Shown here piece after piece: positions 36,357-45,195 of a stretch of 64,000 nt of DNA (within the stretch, counting starts at the first letter, position 1; each line of letters begins with the position of its first letter). Location of the stretch: contig DATGXI010000038.1 in the NCBI GenBank assembly GCA_035299065.1, forward strand, positions 1 to 64,000, written 5' to 3'. Source of the DNA: DASPJQ01 sp035299065 (GTDB taxonomy: Bacteria > Bacteroidota > Bacteroidia > Flavobacteriales_D > UBA2798). Below the pieces are notes generated by a model. It saw only the letters and a list, made by a program, of their open reading frames with translations. It ran no database searches and had not been told where the DNA came from. Both the position numbers and the translations under genes were made by a program.

Positions 36357-36992
36357 ATGGAATTCATAGAACAGTCACTGGCGAATTATTGCAATGAGCA
36401 TTCGAGCCCTGAAAACGAGGTATTACAAGCCTTAAACAGGGAAACCCACCTCAAAATAATGATGCCACGCATGCTTAGCGGGCATTTACAGGGGCGCTTT
36501 TTAAGCATGATATCGCACATGGTAAAACCAAAACGCGTGCTTGAAATTGGAACTTATACAGGATATTCGGCTTTGTGTTTTGCCGAAGCATTGGAAAAAG
36601 ACGCAAAGTTAATTACCATTGACATAAACGTTGAGCTCGAGGATTTTGTTCGCCAGCATTTTGCAAAAAGCCCGTACAATAACCTGATTGATTTTCGACT
36701 TGGAAATGCCATGGAAATAATTCCAACGTTAAACGAAATTTTTGACCTGGTTTTTATTGATGCTGACAAAGAAAATTACCTGAACTATTACAACCTGGTT
36801 TTTGACAAGTTAAGGCCTGGTGGTTTTATACTTGCTGACAATGTGCTGTGGAGCGGAAAAATTTTACAGGATAAAAAAGACAAAGACACCAAAGCCATTT
36901 GTGCTTTCAATGATTTCGTCATGAACGATTCACGCGTAGAAAAAATAATGGCGCCTGTTCGTGATGGTATTTACATGATCAGAAAAAAGTAG
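36357..36992 (+). CDS. SAM-dependent O-methyltransferase (class I, family 3)
   Basis: The 211-residue protein matches the caffeoyl-CoA/catechol-type O-methyltransferase family. The SAM-binding motif EIGTYTGYSALCFAEAL is near residue 63, followed by LITIDINVEL, the metal-binding FIDADKENYLNYYNL and ILADNVLWSGK. The substrate is not evident. The coding region overlaps the 3' end of the converging serine hydrolase gene by 14 bases, with no terminator between the two. Confidence 0.9.
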   Translation: MEFIEQSLANYCNEHSSPENEVLQALNRETHLKIMMPRMLSGHLQGRFLSMISHMVKPKRVLEIGTYTGYSALCFAEALEKDAKLITIDINVELEDFVRQHFAKSPYNNLIDFRLGNAMEIIPTLNEIFDLVFIDADKENYLNYYNLVFDKLRPGGFILADNVLWSGKILQDKKDKDTKAICAFNDFVMNDSRVEKIMAPVRDGIYMIRKK

Positions 36993-38154
36993 AAGGCTTT
37001 TCTTTATCAAATACCCAAAGGAGTTCGTTAATGGATAAAAAACCATTTTTTCGAACATTGTCCATAACCACAATGGTCAAATCACGGGTAAGATCACGCA
37101 CAAATATGGAACGAAATCCCTTCCACCAACCGGTGTGATAAATAATGTTTTCATTGTGCAAACCTGTTCTTAACCGCCAACCCAACCCATAGTTTTGATC
37201 ACCTTCCCACTCCGGAACTTCTTTGGCATACGCACTGTCCTGCCATTGTTTTGACAATATTTCACCGCGTTTTAAGGCTTTGTCAAACAACAAAAGATCA
37301 GCTACAGTTGAATACACACCTTTATCGCCCACCACACCGTTGTGGTAATGTTCAGGCACCAACGCATCGTCTTCAAACGCTTTTACACTTATTTGTTTAA
37401 GGTTTTTTGCAGGCAGGTTGTACAGGTATGTGTTTTTCATTCCTGCAGGTGCAAAAACATATTCATCCAGGTAATCGCTGAATTTGGTTCCTGTAACACG
37501 TTCAACAATGCTTGCAAGCACCATAAAACCGGTATTGCTGTAATCGTATTTTTGATTGGGTTTTGCCAGCATACGCGGCCGTATTTGCTCCATCATGCTC
37601 AACACCGAATCGTTGGTGATATAGTCAGGATAACATCCGTTGCGCCTGTAATACCTGTCAGTAAACTCAATATAATCGGGCAAGCCACTGCGGTGGCACA
37701 ACAGCATTTTAATGGTTATGCCTTTATACGGGAAACTCGGAATGTATTTATCAACTGTATCGCTCAGTTTTATTTTACCTCTTTCACACAATTGCAAAAT
37801 AGCCGTTGATGTAAATGGTTTTGACACTGAGGCTAACTGAAATGAATTCGAAATATCAAGTGAATCCCGCGTAAAAATATCTCTATATCCCAGGGTTTTT
37901 TCGTAAAACACTTTTCCTTTTAAAGCGCAAATAACATTGCCGTTAAATGCCTGGTGAATAAACCGGCCCTGCAACAACGTGTCCAGAATATATTTTTCTT
38001 CACAAAAAGCACTGTCATACCAGTATACCGAATCGGCTGCCGTTAAGCGTGATTTTCGCAATTGGTATTGCGAAGCAAAATGCTTGCACGATGAAAACAA
38101 CACCATGCAACCAATGCCTGCAAAAAGAAATATGTAAAAACTGCGTTTAACCAC
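36979..38154 (-). CDS. Serine hydrolase, class C beta-lactamase-like, lipoprotein
   Basis: The 391-residue protein begins with a lipoprotein-like signal (MVLFSSCKHF). The penicillin-binding/beta-lactamase-fold catalytic motifs are SVSK (109-112), YSN at about 203 and HTGW in the last hundred residues, which stands for the KTG box. This family includes esterases, D-aminopeptidases and class C beta-lactamases; the specificity cannot be told. Its start overlaps the SUI1 gene by 8 bases, so they are co-transcribed. It converges with the methyltransferase gene at 36357. Confidence 0.85.
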   Translation of the reverse strand: MVKRSFYIFLFAGIGCMVLFSSCKHFASQYQLRKSRLTAADSVYWYDSAFCEEKYILDTLLQGRFIHQAFNGNVICALKGKVFYEKTLGYRDIFTRDSLDISNSFQLASVSKPFTSTAILQLCERGKIKLSDTVDKYIPSFPYKGITIKMLLCHRSGLPDYIEFTDRYYRRNGCYPDYITNDSVLSMMEQIRPRMLAKPNQKYDYSNTGFMVLASIVERVTGTKFSDYLDEYVFAPAGMKNTYLYNLPAKNLKQISVKAFEDDALVPEHYHNGVVGDKGVYSTVADLLLFDKALKRGEILSKQWQDSAYAKEVPEWEGDQNYGLGWRLRTGLHNENIIYHTGWWKGFRSIFVRDLTRDLTIVVMDNVRKNGFLSINELLWVFDKEKPSTFF

Positions 38155-38491
38155 CGGCTTGTTTTGCTTTGTAACCCATTTTTACCAATATGTCAACCAC
38201 CTTCAGGCGTGCATCGCCCTGTATAAGAATTTCACCATCCTTGACCGAACCGCCTACCCCGCATTTTGATTTCAGCATTTTTCCCAGCGCTTCCAGGTCA
38301 TCGTTTTTCCCAATAAAACCGTTAACCAGCGTAACGGCCTTACCTGCACGTTGGCTTTTGTCAAGCATCACTTTTAAATGTTGTTGCTGCGGTGGCAATG
38401 TTTCCTGCTCATCGCTTGACTCATGGTTATAATTAAAATTCGGATTGGTTGAATAAACCACATCAATCCTGTTTTTTTTACTCTTTGACAT
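38147..38491 (-). CDS. yciH: SUI1/eIF1-like translation factor
   Basis: The 114-residue protein has a variable N-terminus and a C-terminal SUI1 domain: GKAVTLVNGFIGKNDDLEALGKMLKSKCGVGGSVKDGEILIQGD is its core, seen from residue 52. This is the bacterial YciH family, related to eukaryotic eIF1; YciH binds the small ribosomal subunit and affects initiation fidelity in E. coli. It is the first gene of a two-gene unit with the serine hydrolase. Confidence 0.9.
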   Translation of the reverse strand: MSKSKKNRIDVVYSTNPNFNYNHESSDEQETLPPQQQHLKVMLDKSQRAGKAVTLVNGFIGKNDDLEALGKMLKSKCGVGGSVKDGEILIQGDARLKVVDILVKMGYKAKQAGG

Positions 38492-38508
38492 TTGCAGGTT
38501 CTTTTTGC

Positions 38509-38581
38509 GCCAGAGATATCACAAATCAGTACAAATTATTGAACTGGATTTTATCTGTGTAAATTTGTGATACCTGTAGCT
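38509..38581. repeat. Diverged copy B of a CACAGATT-type inverted-repeat element
   Basis: The arms 38509-38538 and 38555-38581 align with those of copy A at 61798-61936 at about 24/30 and 22/27 positions. They keep the same ~10-bp internal periodicity; the central loop is much shorter. It fills the spacer between SUI1 and the deacetylase gene. Confidence 0.65.
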
Positions 38582-38666
38582 AAATCACTTAAAACTATCT
38601 ATGCGAATTTAGGCTTATACGAAATTTGCCTTGCCGGTGTTACGGGTTATTTTCAACAACCGTACG

Positions 38667-40034
38667 TTATTTAGCATTTTTTTGATCTTCGGTAACAGGC
38701 TCCTTTTCATTGGCAACTAGTCCTTCAAACTGGCTTTCATACACAGCTTTCCATCCTTCCCAACCATTGGTATTGCCAAGGGTTTCATTATGCCAAACCG
38801 CTACGTAGGTTGAGCCATACAGTTTAAGCCGTTCCTGCAACGTTTGAATGGTTTTTATTGCCTCGTTTGGGCTTAGCTTCATATAATCGCGCAGGGTTGA
38901 GTCCATCACGCACAAAGGCTGCAACAACAATCCTGTTTCCTTCTCCTGCTCTATATCGTAAAAATAAAATGGTTTTCCTGTACCCGCCCTAAATCCAACC
39001 TGGTCGGCAAATCCAAGCGAAAAATCAGTTTTTATACCCGCCCCTGCCAGGTTACGGTAAGTATGCGGAAACGTAAGTTTTAAAAAATGCTGGCGTGAAT
39101 TATTGACCTGTATACCCAACACTTTTTCAATTGATTTTTTTTCACTCAAAATGGCCTCGGGCTGGGTATTGCTAAGGTAGGAAGGGTGCAGCCCCTGTAC
39201 CGACCAGCTGTTTAATTCCTTTAGCAGGTTGGTGTACACTGGATGATCGGGTGAAATATTGCGGTCACGTTCACTTAATTTCCCAACCAGGTGAAAAAAA
39301 TAGGTTTCAACACCTGCTTTACCTGCTGTTTCACGAATATACGCATAGGTGTCATACGGGTCAGCTTCTTTTCCTGCCAGTACTTTTTTGCGTGCCTTAA
39401 TTTTCTCAAATTGGCCTTTTAAAAAATGCTTAGCAAAAGCCCCTGCCTGGCGCGAAGAATTTTTTCCTTTATACGCATAGGCATTGTCAACATCAATGGT
39501 ATTAATTACCTTATAAGGTGTATCTGAAACCAGGCCAGCAAATTTTTTATTGATGCGCAGTTTCAAATCGTGGCACCAGGCGTCAACAACCGGTATTTGT
39601 ACAAATGCCGAAAGATAAGCGGAGCTTTGTACGGTGAACCTTCCATGAGAATCGGTTTCAAATTTCCTGAAAACTGAATATTCCTCGAATCGGGACAACA
39701 TCCAGAAAACAGCCGAAAACACATCAAAACCCGGATCAGTTGAACTGGATGGCTCATACATGAAAAATTTAACCTCATCATTTTTTACCGCAAATGGAAT
39801 TTTTGAATTTTCTTTTTCCCAATGTGAACCGCCTTCAAGCAAACCTTGCGGCTGCACAGTAAAATCGCTTTCAAGTATGCGGTTTGTTGAATAATTAATT
39901 TTAAAAGCATTTGCGTTCCTGAACTCGGTTTCGTCACTCGTCATGCGGTAAGCGACTTGTAAAAATTGATTAAAAACCTGTTTAAACGTGTAGTGTTGGC
40001 GTGGAGTTATATTGTTGCAGTAAACCAGTATCAT
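38667..40034 (-). CDS. Polysaccharide deacetylase-like (NodB) protein with DUF7033-type N-terminus
   Basis: The 455-residue cytosolic protein has an N-terminal region of about 190 residues typical of a Bacteroidota family (DUF7033, from memory). The NodB-like domain follows, with the Asp motif VINTIDVDNAYAY and the metal-binding His in GLHPSYLS; a large insertion separates them. No signal peptide is present, which is unusual for a peptidoglycan or glycan deacetylase, so it may act on a precursor in the cytosol. It is 3 bases downstream of radC and is probably co-transcribed with it. Confidence 0.75.
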   Translation of the reverse strand: MILVYCNNITPRQHYTFKQVFNQFLQVAYRMTSDETEFRNANAFKINYSTNRILESDFTVQPQGLLEGGSHWEKENSKIPFAVKNDEVKFFMYEPSSSTDPGFDVFSAVFWMLSRFEEYSVFRKFETDSHGRFTVQSSAYLSAFVQIPVVDAWCHDLKLRINKKFAGLVSDTPYKVINTIDVDNAYAYKGKNSSRQAGAFAKHFLKGQFEKIKARKKVLAGKEADPYDTYAYIRETAGKAGVETYFFHLVGKLSERDRNISPDHPVYTNLLKELNSWSVQGLHPSYLSNTQPEAILSEKKSIEKVLGIQVNNSRQHFLKLTFPHTYRNLAGAGIKTDFSLGFADQVGFRAGTGKPFYFYDIEQEKETGLLLQPLCVMDSTLRDYMKLSPNEAIKTIQTLQERLKLYGSTYVAVWHNETLGNTNGWEGWKAVYESQFEGLVANEKEPVTEDQKNAK

Positions 40035-40037
40035 TTT

Positions 40038-40736
40038 TTAAAGTATCCCTTCATCGGTAAAACTAAGGTACGCATTATGGCCAATAATAATGTGATCAAG
40101 CAGATTTACCATAAGCAGTTGACCGGCTTCTTTCACATTACGGGTTAACTGGATGTCGGCATCACTGGGGCGCAATTGGCCTGATGGGTGGTTGTGCGCA
40201 AGAATTATTCCTGTGGCCAGGTTTTCCAGTGCCGACTTGAACATAATGCGTATATCGGCTACTGTGCCCGTTACGCCTCCCATGCCTACACGTTCAATTT
40301 TTAAAACTTTATTGGCCCGGTTTACAAGTATAATGTAAAATTCTTCGTGATCCAGGTCACTTAAAAAAGGGTTGAGCAAATCAAATGCACTTCTGCTGGT
40401 ATGAATAATTGGTTTTTCTTCAAGGGTTGAGTCTTTACGCCTGCGTGCAAGTTCCATGGCGGCAACAATTGTAATGGCCCTGGCTTCACCAATGCCCTTG
40501 AATTTCGTTAAATCTTTAACCGATAATTTGGACAATGTATCCAGGCTGTCAGAAGCGGCTTCGTGCAAAATAAGTTTGCTTAAATCAAGCGCACTGTGCG
40601 TTCGTGTACCTGAACCAATCAATATGGCCAGTAACTCGGCATTTGAAAGTGATGACCTTCCCTTCAACACCAGTTTCTCGCGGGGCTTGTCATCTTCGGC
40701 CCACGCTTTAATTGGAAAACTTCCCTGTTCACTCAT
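40038..40736 (-). CDS. radC: RadC-family JAB/MPN-domain protein
   Basis: The 232-residue protein has the two parts of the family: an N-terminal helix-hairpin-helix (KDLTKFKGIGEARAITIVAAMELARR) and a C-terminal JAMM metallo-domain with HNHPSG, followed by the Asp in SDADIQLT, and the family ending LLDHIIIGHNAYLSFTDEG. Despite the name, a direct role in DNA repair has been questioned. It is the first gene of a unit with the deacetylase-like gene. Confidence 0.95.
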   Translation of the reverse strand: MSEQGSFPIKAWAEDDKPREKLVLKGRSSLSNAELLAILIGSGTRTHSALDLSKLILHEAASDSLDTLSKLSVKDLTKFKGIGEARAITIVAAMELARRRKDSTLEEKPIIHTSRSAFDLLNPFLSDLDHEEFYIILVNRANKVLKIERVGMGGVTGTVADIRIMFKSALENLATGIILAHNHPSGQLRPSDADIQLTRNVKEAGQLLMVNLLDHIIIGHNAYLSFTDEGIL

Positions 40737-40826
40737 AGGTATTCACATCGTGTAAATCCAAAAATAACCATATGCCCAGTATAAACGCAAACAGTTTGTA
40801 ACTATTTTACGCCAGACCACACCTCG

Positions 40827-40868
40827 CAAAAAAATAACCAGTCCTGTACAATTTTCACAGGACTGGTT
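40827..40868 (-). terminator. Rho-independent terminator after gldM2
   Basis: A 12-bp perfect stem (40836-40847 with 40857-40868, AACCAGTCCTGT/ACAGGACTGGTT) with a 9-base loop is followed on the minus strand by a T-run. It lies 8 bases after the gldM2 stop. Confidence 0.9.
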
Positions 40869-40876
40869 CAGTATTT

Positions 40877-42601
40877 TTATTGGATCGTAACGGCTATGGG
40901 TGCCGCCCGTACCTGGCTCCCGTAGCAGGTACCTACAATATCTTTTATGGTAATGTTTGCCCCTGATTGCATTGTACGCAATGTGGCAATATCAGCTGCT
41001 GTTGGCATAGGTCCAGTCACTTTAATTGTTTTGGGATTGCCCCTAACCTCAAGCACAATTGTGTAACTTTTAACTATAAATGGCGCTGTAATTAGTGAAC
41101 TTTCATCGTATGCTAACCGTAGTCCTGAAGAGCATGATCCCAATAGCTGTTGCCTTGTAATGCGCGAATCGGTTGATGTAATGTTTCCAAAGTACGTAGC
41201 CGGCCTTGGAACCGCACGCACCCTAAACTCCTGCGATCCCACATTTTTTCCGTTTGCAATTACATTGAGTTTTACTTTTCGCCCAACAAGGGTGCCGGGC
41301 GCTTTTACAATATACCCATCGCCTTCCTTTGTTATGGTAACGCCATCGCCAGTCATTTTTATTTCGTTGCTTGAATACCCCGATGCCGTTGCTCTTATTT
41401 TATTTGGATAACCAACAAACAACACGTTTAACTCGGTGGCCGATATGGTTGCCATTGGCGCCCCTACTTCGTAACTAAACTGCCATGGCTTCCATTTCAA
41501 TTCACCGTGTTCTTTCACAGCAATGGTGCCAAAAACATTTTTTATACCCGGGCTTGTTGCACGCAATGTAATTGAACCCTTGGTTTCGCTGGCCCCTTTC
41601 ATTTCCGGATCATTTTCGGCATACTGTATCATGGACACATCGTTTGAATCATAAGCCGCAATCATAACTTTTAACGGCATGGTATCGCCAATGTTCATGT
41701 ACCCTTTTGGTGCAAAAGCTATCGGCTCAATTTTATTAATAGGCATTATAATGTCGTCAATTTTTCCTACCAGGTGATCAAGCGCCAGTGACTCTGCGTT
41801 CTTGATATCGCTGCGTAACGATGTAAGGATTGCTGCTGCCGCAACCACCGGTGCATGGTCAAACATAGCACCCTGCCACGAGGTGGTTTCATCGTATTCG
41901 GTTAAATTAAGCGGGTAACTAAGTGTTTTAAAAACGCGCGCAATTACAGCACTGTCTTCGGGGTTCACAGTTTTTAGCGCATTTTTCAGCATTTGTTTTG
42001 ATGCAGCATTTTTTGGCTCATAATTTTTCACCAGGCTCGCATCAAACTTAAATGATTTTGAACCTTTGGAATAACCGGCAAGCGTAATACAAATGTTGTC
42101 ACGCAAGTTTTGCAAACGCGTTCGCAGGTTTTGTCCGCGCTCAACAGGTTTGGTTGGGTCGCCACCAACAAAAAGCCGTGTTGCCGCATCGTAATCGTCT
42201 TTTGATTCAACCTTCATCAGGTTTTTTAGTTTTTTGGCACCTGTTCGTTTGTCGGTTTCCAGCCATTCTGACGAAGCCCCTTCTGTTTCTTTCAGCAGTG
42301 AATTGGTTTCCGTCAATAAATAATCAAATTCTTTTTCAACTGATTTTTTTATAATGGTTGCTTTTTCGTCCCATTTCTGGGCAGCCGCACGGGTGTTCTT
42401 AACGGCCATAGCCATTTTAAACCGCTCGTAATCCTGGTTTATTTTTGACTGGAGAATGATGTTTGAATCTTCAATTTTATCATTCAGCCTTACAAATGCA
42501 TTCACAATTTCTTTTGAAACGTTTAGTGCAAGCAGTGCCGTTAATACCAGGTACATCATTCCGATCATACGCTGGCGTGGTGTTTCTTTATTCCCTGCCA
42601 T
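40877..42601 (-). CDS. Second GldM-like type IX motor shaft protein (GldM2)
   Basis: The 574-residue protein is a full-length paralogue of GldM at 45196. The first 45 residues, which form the single membrane helix (MIGMMYLVLTALLALNV), differ at only four positions from GldM, three of them conservative. The periplasmic part has the same domain order, ending in a domain with Cys (LLGSCSSGLR and IVGTCYGS). GldM spans the inner membrane, pairs with GldL as the motor and reaches through the periplasm to the GldK/GldN ring. Because the membrane helix is conserved, it could use the same GldL. It is in a separate unit with gldN2, whose order is reversed relative to the main operon. Confidence 0.9.
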   Translation of the reverse strand: MAGNKETPRQRMIGMMYLVLTALLALNVSKEIVNAFVRLNDKIEDSNIILQSKINQDYERFKMAMAVKNTRAAAQKWDEKATIIKKSVEKEFDYLLTETNSLLKETEGASSEWLETDKRTGAKKLKNLMKVESKDDYDAATRLFVGGDPTKPVERGQNLRTRLQNLRDNICITLAGYSKGSKSFKFDASLVKNYEPKNAASKQMLKNALKTVNPEDSAVIARVFKTLSYPLNLTEYDETTSWQGAMFDHAPVVAAAAILTSLRSDIKNAESLALDHLVGKIDDIIMPINKIEPIAFAPKGYMNIGDTMPLKVMIAAYDSNDVSMIQYAENDPEMKGASETKGSITLRATSPGIKNVFGTIAVKEHGELKWKPWQFSYEVGAPMATISATELNVLFVGYPNKIRATASGYSSNEIKMTGDGVTITKEGDGYIVKAPGTLVGRKVKLNVIANGKNVGSQEFRVRAVPRPATYFGNITSTDSRITRQQLLGSCSSGLRLAYDESSLITAPFIVKSYTIVLEVRGNPKTIKVTGPMPTAADIATLRTMQSGANITIKDIVGTCYGSQVRAAPIAVTIQ

Positions 42602-42723
42602 AACAATTAATTTTTTAGAATTAACACTACAAACAGGAGCTCCCTTTTCAAACTAGTTATAAGGAAAATGTTGGGACAGTAAAAAAGTAACAGGGTTTTA
42701 AAAAATAAAATAAATTGGCTGCC

Positions 42724-42824
42724 CCTGCACAATTATTAATTCATAGTTCCTTGTTCAGTATTCACAAGTACCATTATGAACTAAGAATTATGAATTAAGA
42801 ACTATGAATTAATAATTGTGCAGG
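42724..42824. repeat. 26-bp perfect inverted repeat around a 49-base centre
   Basis: The arms at 42724-42749 and 42799-42824 are perfect reverse complements. The interior has further AATT-rich partial repeats (GAACTAAG, TTATGAATT, AAGAACTATG) with a ~10-base spacing, so the whole looks like a palindromic mobile or REP-like element. Confidence 0.9.
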
Positions 42825-42847
42825 CCGGGTTATCGCCTTTACTCCTC

Positions 42848-42912
42848 CCCTGAAGTAAAAAAGCCAAAACAATTCTATTTAAAAAAACCTGAGACGCTTT
42901 TTTACTTCAGGG
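42848..42912. repeat. 17-bp perfect inverted repeat with 31-base loop
   Basis: The arms 42848-42864 (CCCTGAAGTAAAAAAGC) and 42896-42912 are perfect reverse complements. They contain A/T runs but are not followed by a T-run on the minus strand, so this is not a classical terminator. Confidence 0.9.
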
Positions 42913-42970
42913 TGCGGGGTACCGGCTCTACCCCTGGCAGAATTAAAAAAAGAAATACGTTAATTAAAAT

Positions 42971-44026
42971 TTATTTTTTGAATGAAGCAGGCACATCTTT
43001 TTCCGGATTCCACGTACTATCAATTACATTTGATTCTTTAATAATAGTGCTCTTAAACATGCGTTTCCAAAACAAATCATAATAATTTTCAATGCTGTTT
43101 CCAGGCATATTCAGTTTTGCGTGTTTAAGTATGGGTGCAAGTTGCGGAAAATAAATCAAAAAAAGTTTTAACCCTTCCCCAGGTTCAATATCGGGCACAA
43201 CCGGGCAAATCCCAATTATTTTTACATCCATTACCGAACGTACTTTATCAAAATACCAGTCTTCAACCAGTATCCAGGCATTGGGTATTCGCCTTTCAAG
43301 TGCCCCATATGCAAAAGAATTACTGGTTGGGTTAGTAAAAATATTACCTGTAATTTCCGTATACGAATAGGCCTGCAGGCTATCTGGTGATTTCTTTAGC
43401 GCATCAACAATAACCTGCCATAACTGTTTATTGGAATAGCGATTTGCAAAAAACACTTCATTCAATGTTGCCCCCTCTTCAATTTTTCGCCACACACGTT
43501 TCTCCCACATTAGCGTATCTTTTAATTCATACTGGCACGTAGGTTTATAATGAATCGCTTTTTTTGTTGGCACATGATCCTTAACATAAATCCCATCAAG
43601 CACGCCCGGCCTTGGTAATGAAGTATCTTTTTTAGTATATACTACATTGTTAACGCGCCCTCTCAAAACATCTGCTCCCTCCTTCTCTTTAACCTTTTCA
43701 TCACCATCCAGGTAATCCAAATAATCAACTCCTGTATAATGGCTCCTGTTGCTGCATGTAGTTTTATTGGAATATGGTTTAGATCCATCGCCCTTTAAAT
43801 ATTTATTTCTGTTTAACTGGCTGTTTTGAATGGGTTGTTTACGGTTAATGCTGTCAGGAAGGTTTTTTCCTTTAACCACCGGTTTATCATGCCATGCCCC
43901 GCATGCCCAACAGGGAGAGCCAAAACCATGTAGCTGGCCGTCCATAACACATTGTGAATTAGCATCAATTGAACTCGCATTCAAAATGCACATAAAAGCC
44001 AAATAAGCAAAGATTCTGTAACGCAT
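42971..44026 (-). CDS. Second GldN-like type IX ring protein (GldN2)
   Basis: The 351-residue protein has a signal peptide (FAYLAFMCILNASSIDANS). Its C-terminal 230 residues align with GldN at 44145: VLDGIYVKDHVPTKKAIHY, LMWEKRVWRKIEEG, VRSVMDVKIIGICPVVP, LFLIYFPQLAPILKH and WKRMFKSTIIKESNVID. GldN forms the periplasmic ring with the lipoprotein GldK. GldN2 has a ~110-residue insertion after the signal peptide with Cys residues (CVMDG, SPCWACGAW, TTCSNRSHY) that GldN lacks, and it lacks the C-terminal extension of GldN. It starts after the gldN terminator, so it has its own promoter. It may be a counterpart of GldO of F. johnsoniae. Confidence 0.85.
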   Translation of the reverse strand: MRYRIFAYLAFMCILNASSIDANSQCVMDGQLHGFGSPCWACGAWHDKPVVKGKNLPDSINRKQPIQNSQLNRNKYLKGDGSKPYSNKTTCSNRSHYTGVDYLDYLDGDEKVKEKEGADVLRGRVNNVVYTKKDTSLPRPGVLDGIYVKDHVPTKKAIHYKPTCQYELKDTLMWEKRVWRKIEEGATLNEVFFANRYSNKQLWQVIVDALKKSPDSLQAYSYTEITGNIFTNPTSNSFAYGALERRIPNAWILVEDWYFDKVRSVMDVKIIGICPVVPDIEPGEGLKLFLIYFPQLAPILKHAKLNMPGNSIENYYDLFWKRMFKSTIIKESNVIDSTWNPEKDVPASFKK

Positions 44027-44079
44027 GAATTCCTAACGGTATTTTCCGTCAAGGTTACGCAGCAATCAAAATTCAGGGC

Positions 44080-44109
44080 AAAAAAAAGGGGGAGGCTTTC
44101 GCCCTCCCC
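44080..44109 (-). terminator. Strong terminator at the end of the gldKLMN operon
   Basis: On the minus strand GGGGAGG pairs with CCTCCCC around a GAAA-type loop and runs into eight T (44080-44087). It lies 36 bases after the gldN stop and separates gldN from gldN2. Confidence 0.9.
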
Positions 44110-44144
44110 ACTTATATCAGATTTTAAATCTTAACTCTTAAATA

Positions 44145-45116
44145 CTATAAATCCCACATATCGTGTTCAATCTCCATCATTTCTTTTTTGATGCGTTCTG
44201 ACTCCAATAAGGCGTCAACTCCGTCAACATAATCAGTAATAACGCGGTCAAATACGTTTGACTCTTTGATCACAATACTGTTGAACATACGTTTCCAGAA
44301 CAAGTCGTCAAATGACATACGTTGTGCATCGTTTTTACGGTTGTACACAAAGTAGTTCTGAATGATGTAACGCAATTCAGGGTAATAGATCCAGAAAAGA
44401 CGTTTTGTACCAACAATTTTCTCGTTGTTGTCTTTTTGGTAAATAAGCGGTGCAATACCAATAATACGCACATCCATTACCGAACGTTGTTTCTCAAAAA
44501 ACCAGTCTTCCTTGATTTCCCATCCAACAATGTCTTCAGGAATAATACACTCGGCAGCAAGTTTAGCTGAAGCCGAATCGTACACAATCAAAGTAGCCAT
44601 ACCCGTTGGATCTTTTGGATCAGGGATGGTTGAATCAGAACCGGTTATTCTTGAAATGAACGGTAGCGGAGTTGGTGTTACGCAAAAACGCTCGTTCAAC
44701 AAATCAGTATACTTTTTAAGCGGGCCGGTTGACGGGTTGTACTTCAATGGATACTTGAATAAAAGACCATCGGTCTCATTCAGGTTATCCGGGTTGTAGT
44801 CATAATACATGGTTAAAGAACCTGGCTCTTCGTATAAATGGTGTTTAATAATACTAAACAACGATTGCCTGTCGGATAAATCAGTTAACGGGAAGAAGAG
44901 TGGCTGATTGATTTTCTCATGGTTCTCAATACGCCTGTGAACGCGTTTTTCCCACATCACGTCTGCTTCACGCAGGTATGTATAAGAAATAACTTTTTTC
45001 GTTGGGATATGTTCTTTCACATACAACCCATCGAGTACGTCCTGGCCTTTTGCGCTACCTGTGCTGCCGGCAACTATTACCAGGCTTAAAGCACATACAT
45101 TCAACAACTTCCTCAT
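44145..45116 (-). CDS. gldN: Type IX secretion ring protein GldN
   Basis: The 323-residue protein has a signal peptide (VCALSLVIVAGSTGSAKGQ). The GldN/PorN hallmarks are DVLDGLYVKEHIPTKKVISY, VMWEKRVHRRIENHEKI, RSVMDVRIIGIAPLI, RLFWIYYPELRYIIQNYF and FDDLFWKRMFNSIVIKESNVFDR. It ends in a charged helix (LESERIKKEMMEIEHD) that GldN2 lacks. GldN assembles with the lipoprotein GldK into a large periplasmic ring under the outer membrane. It is the last gene of the main motor operon and is followed by a strong terminator. Confidence 0.95.
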   Translation of the reverse strand: MRKLLNVCALSLVIVAGSTGSAKGQDVLDGLYVKEHIPTKKVISYTYLREADVMWEKRVHRRIENHEKINQPLFFPLTDLSDRQSLFSIIKHHLYEEPGSLTMYYDYNPDNLNETDGLLFKYPLKYNPSTGPLKKYTDLLNERFCVTPTPLPFISRITGSDSTIPDPKDPTGMATLIVYDSASAKLAAECIIPEDIVGWEIKEDWFFEKQRSVMDVRIIGIAPLIYQKDNNEKIVGTKRLFWIYYPELRYIIQNYFVYNRKNDAQRMSFDDLFWKRMFNSIVIKESNVFDRVITDYVDGVDALLESERIKKEMMEIEHDMWDL

Positions 45117-45195
45117 AACAATTAATTTAATTTATTCGTTCTTCAACTTTTATAACTCAATTCCCAACTTTTGGTTACAATTCCTGTCTCACTTT

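Larger units (their letters stand above)
42602..42970. other. 369-base spacer between gldN2 and gldM2, full of palindromes
   Basis: No protein is supported here. The spacer contains a 26-bp perfect inverted repeat (42724-42824), a 17-bp perfect inverted repeat (42848-42912) and a small hairpin (42916-42934). Apparent ORFs across it are chance translations of the repeats. Confidence 0.8.

Noticed and set aside
42816..43082. 88-codon open frame on the plus strand across the gldN2 end and the palindromes
   Set aside because: It spans repeat sequence and antisense gldN2; low complexity and no start context.
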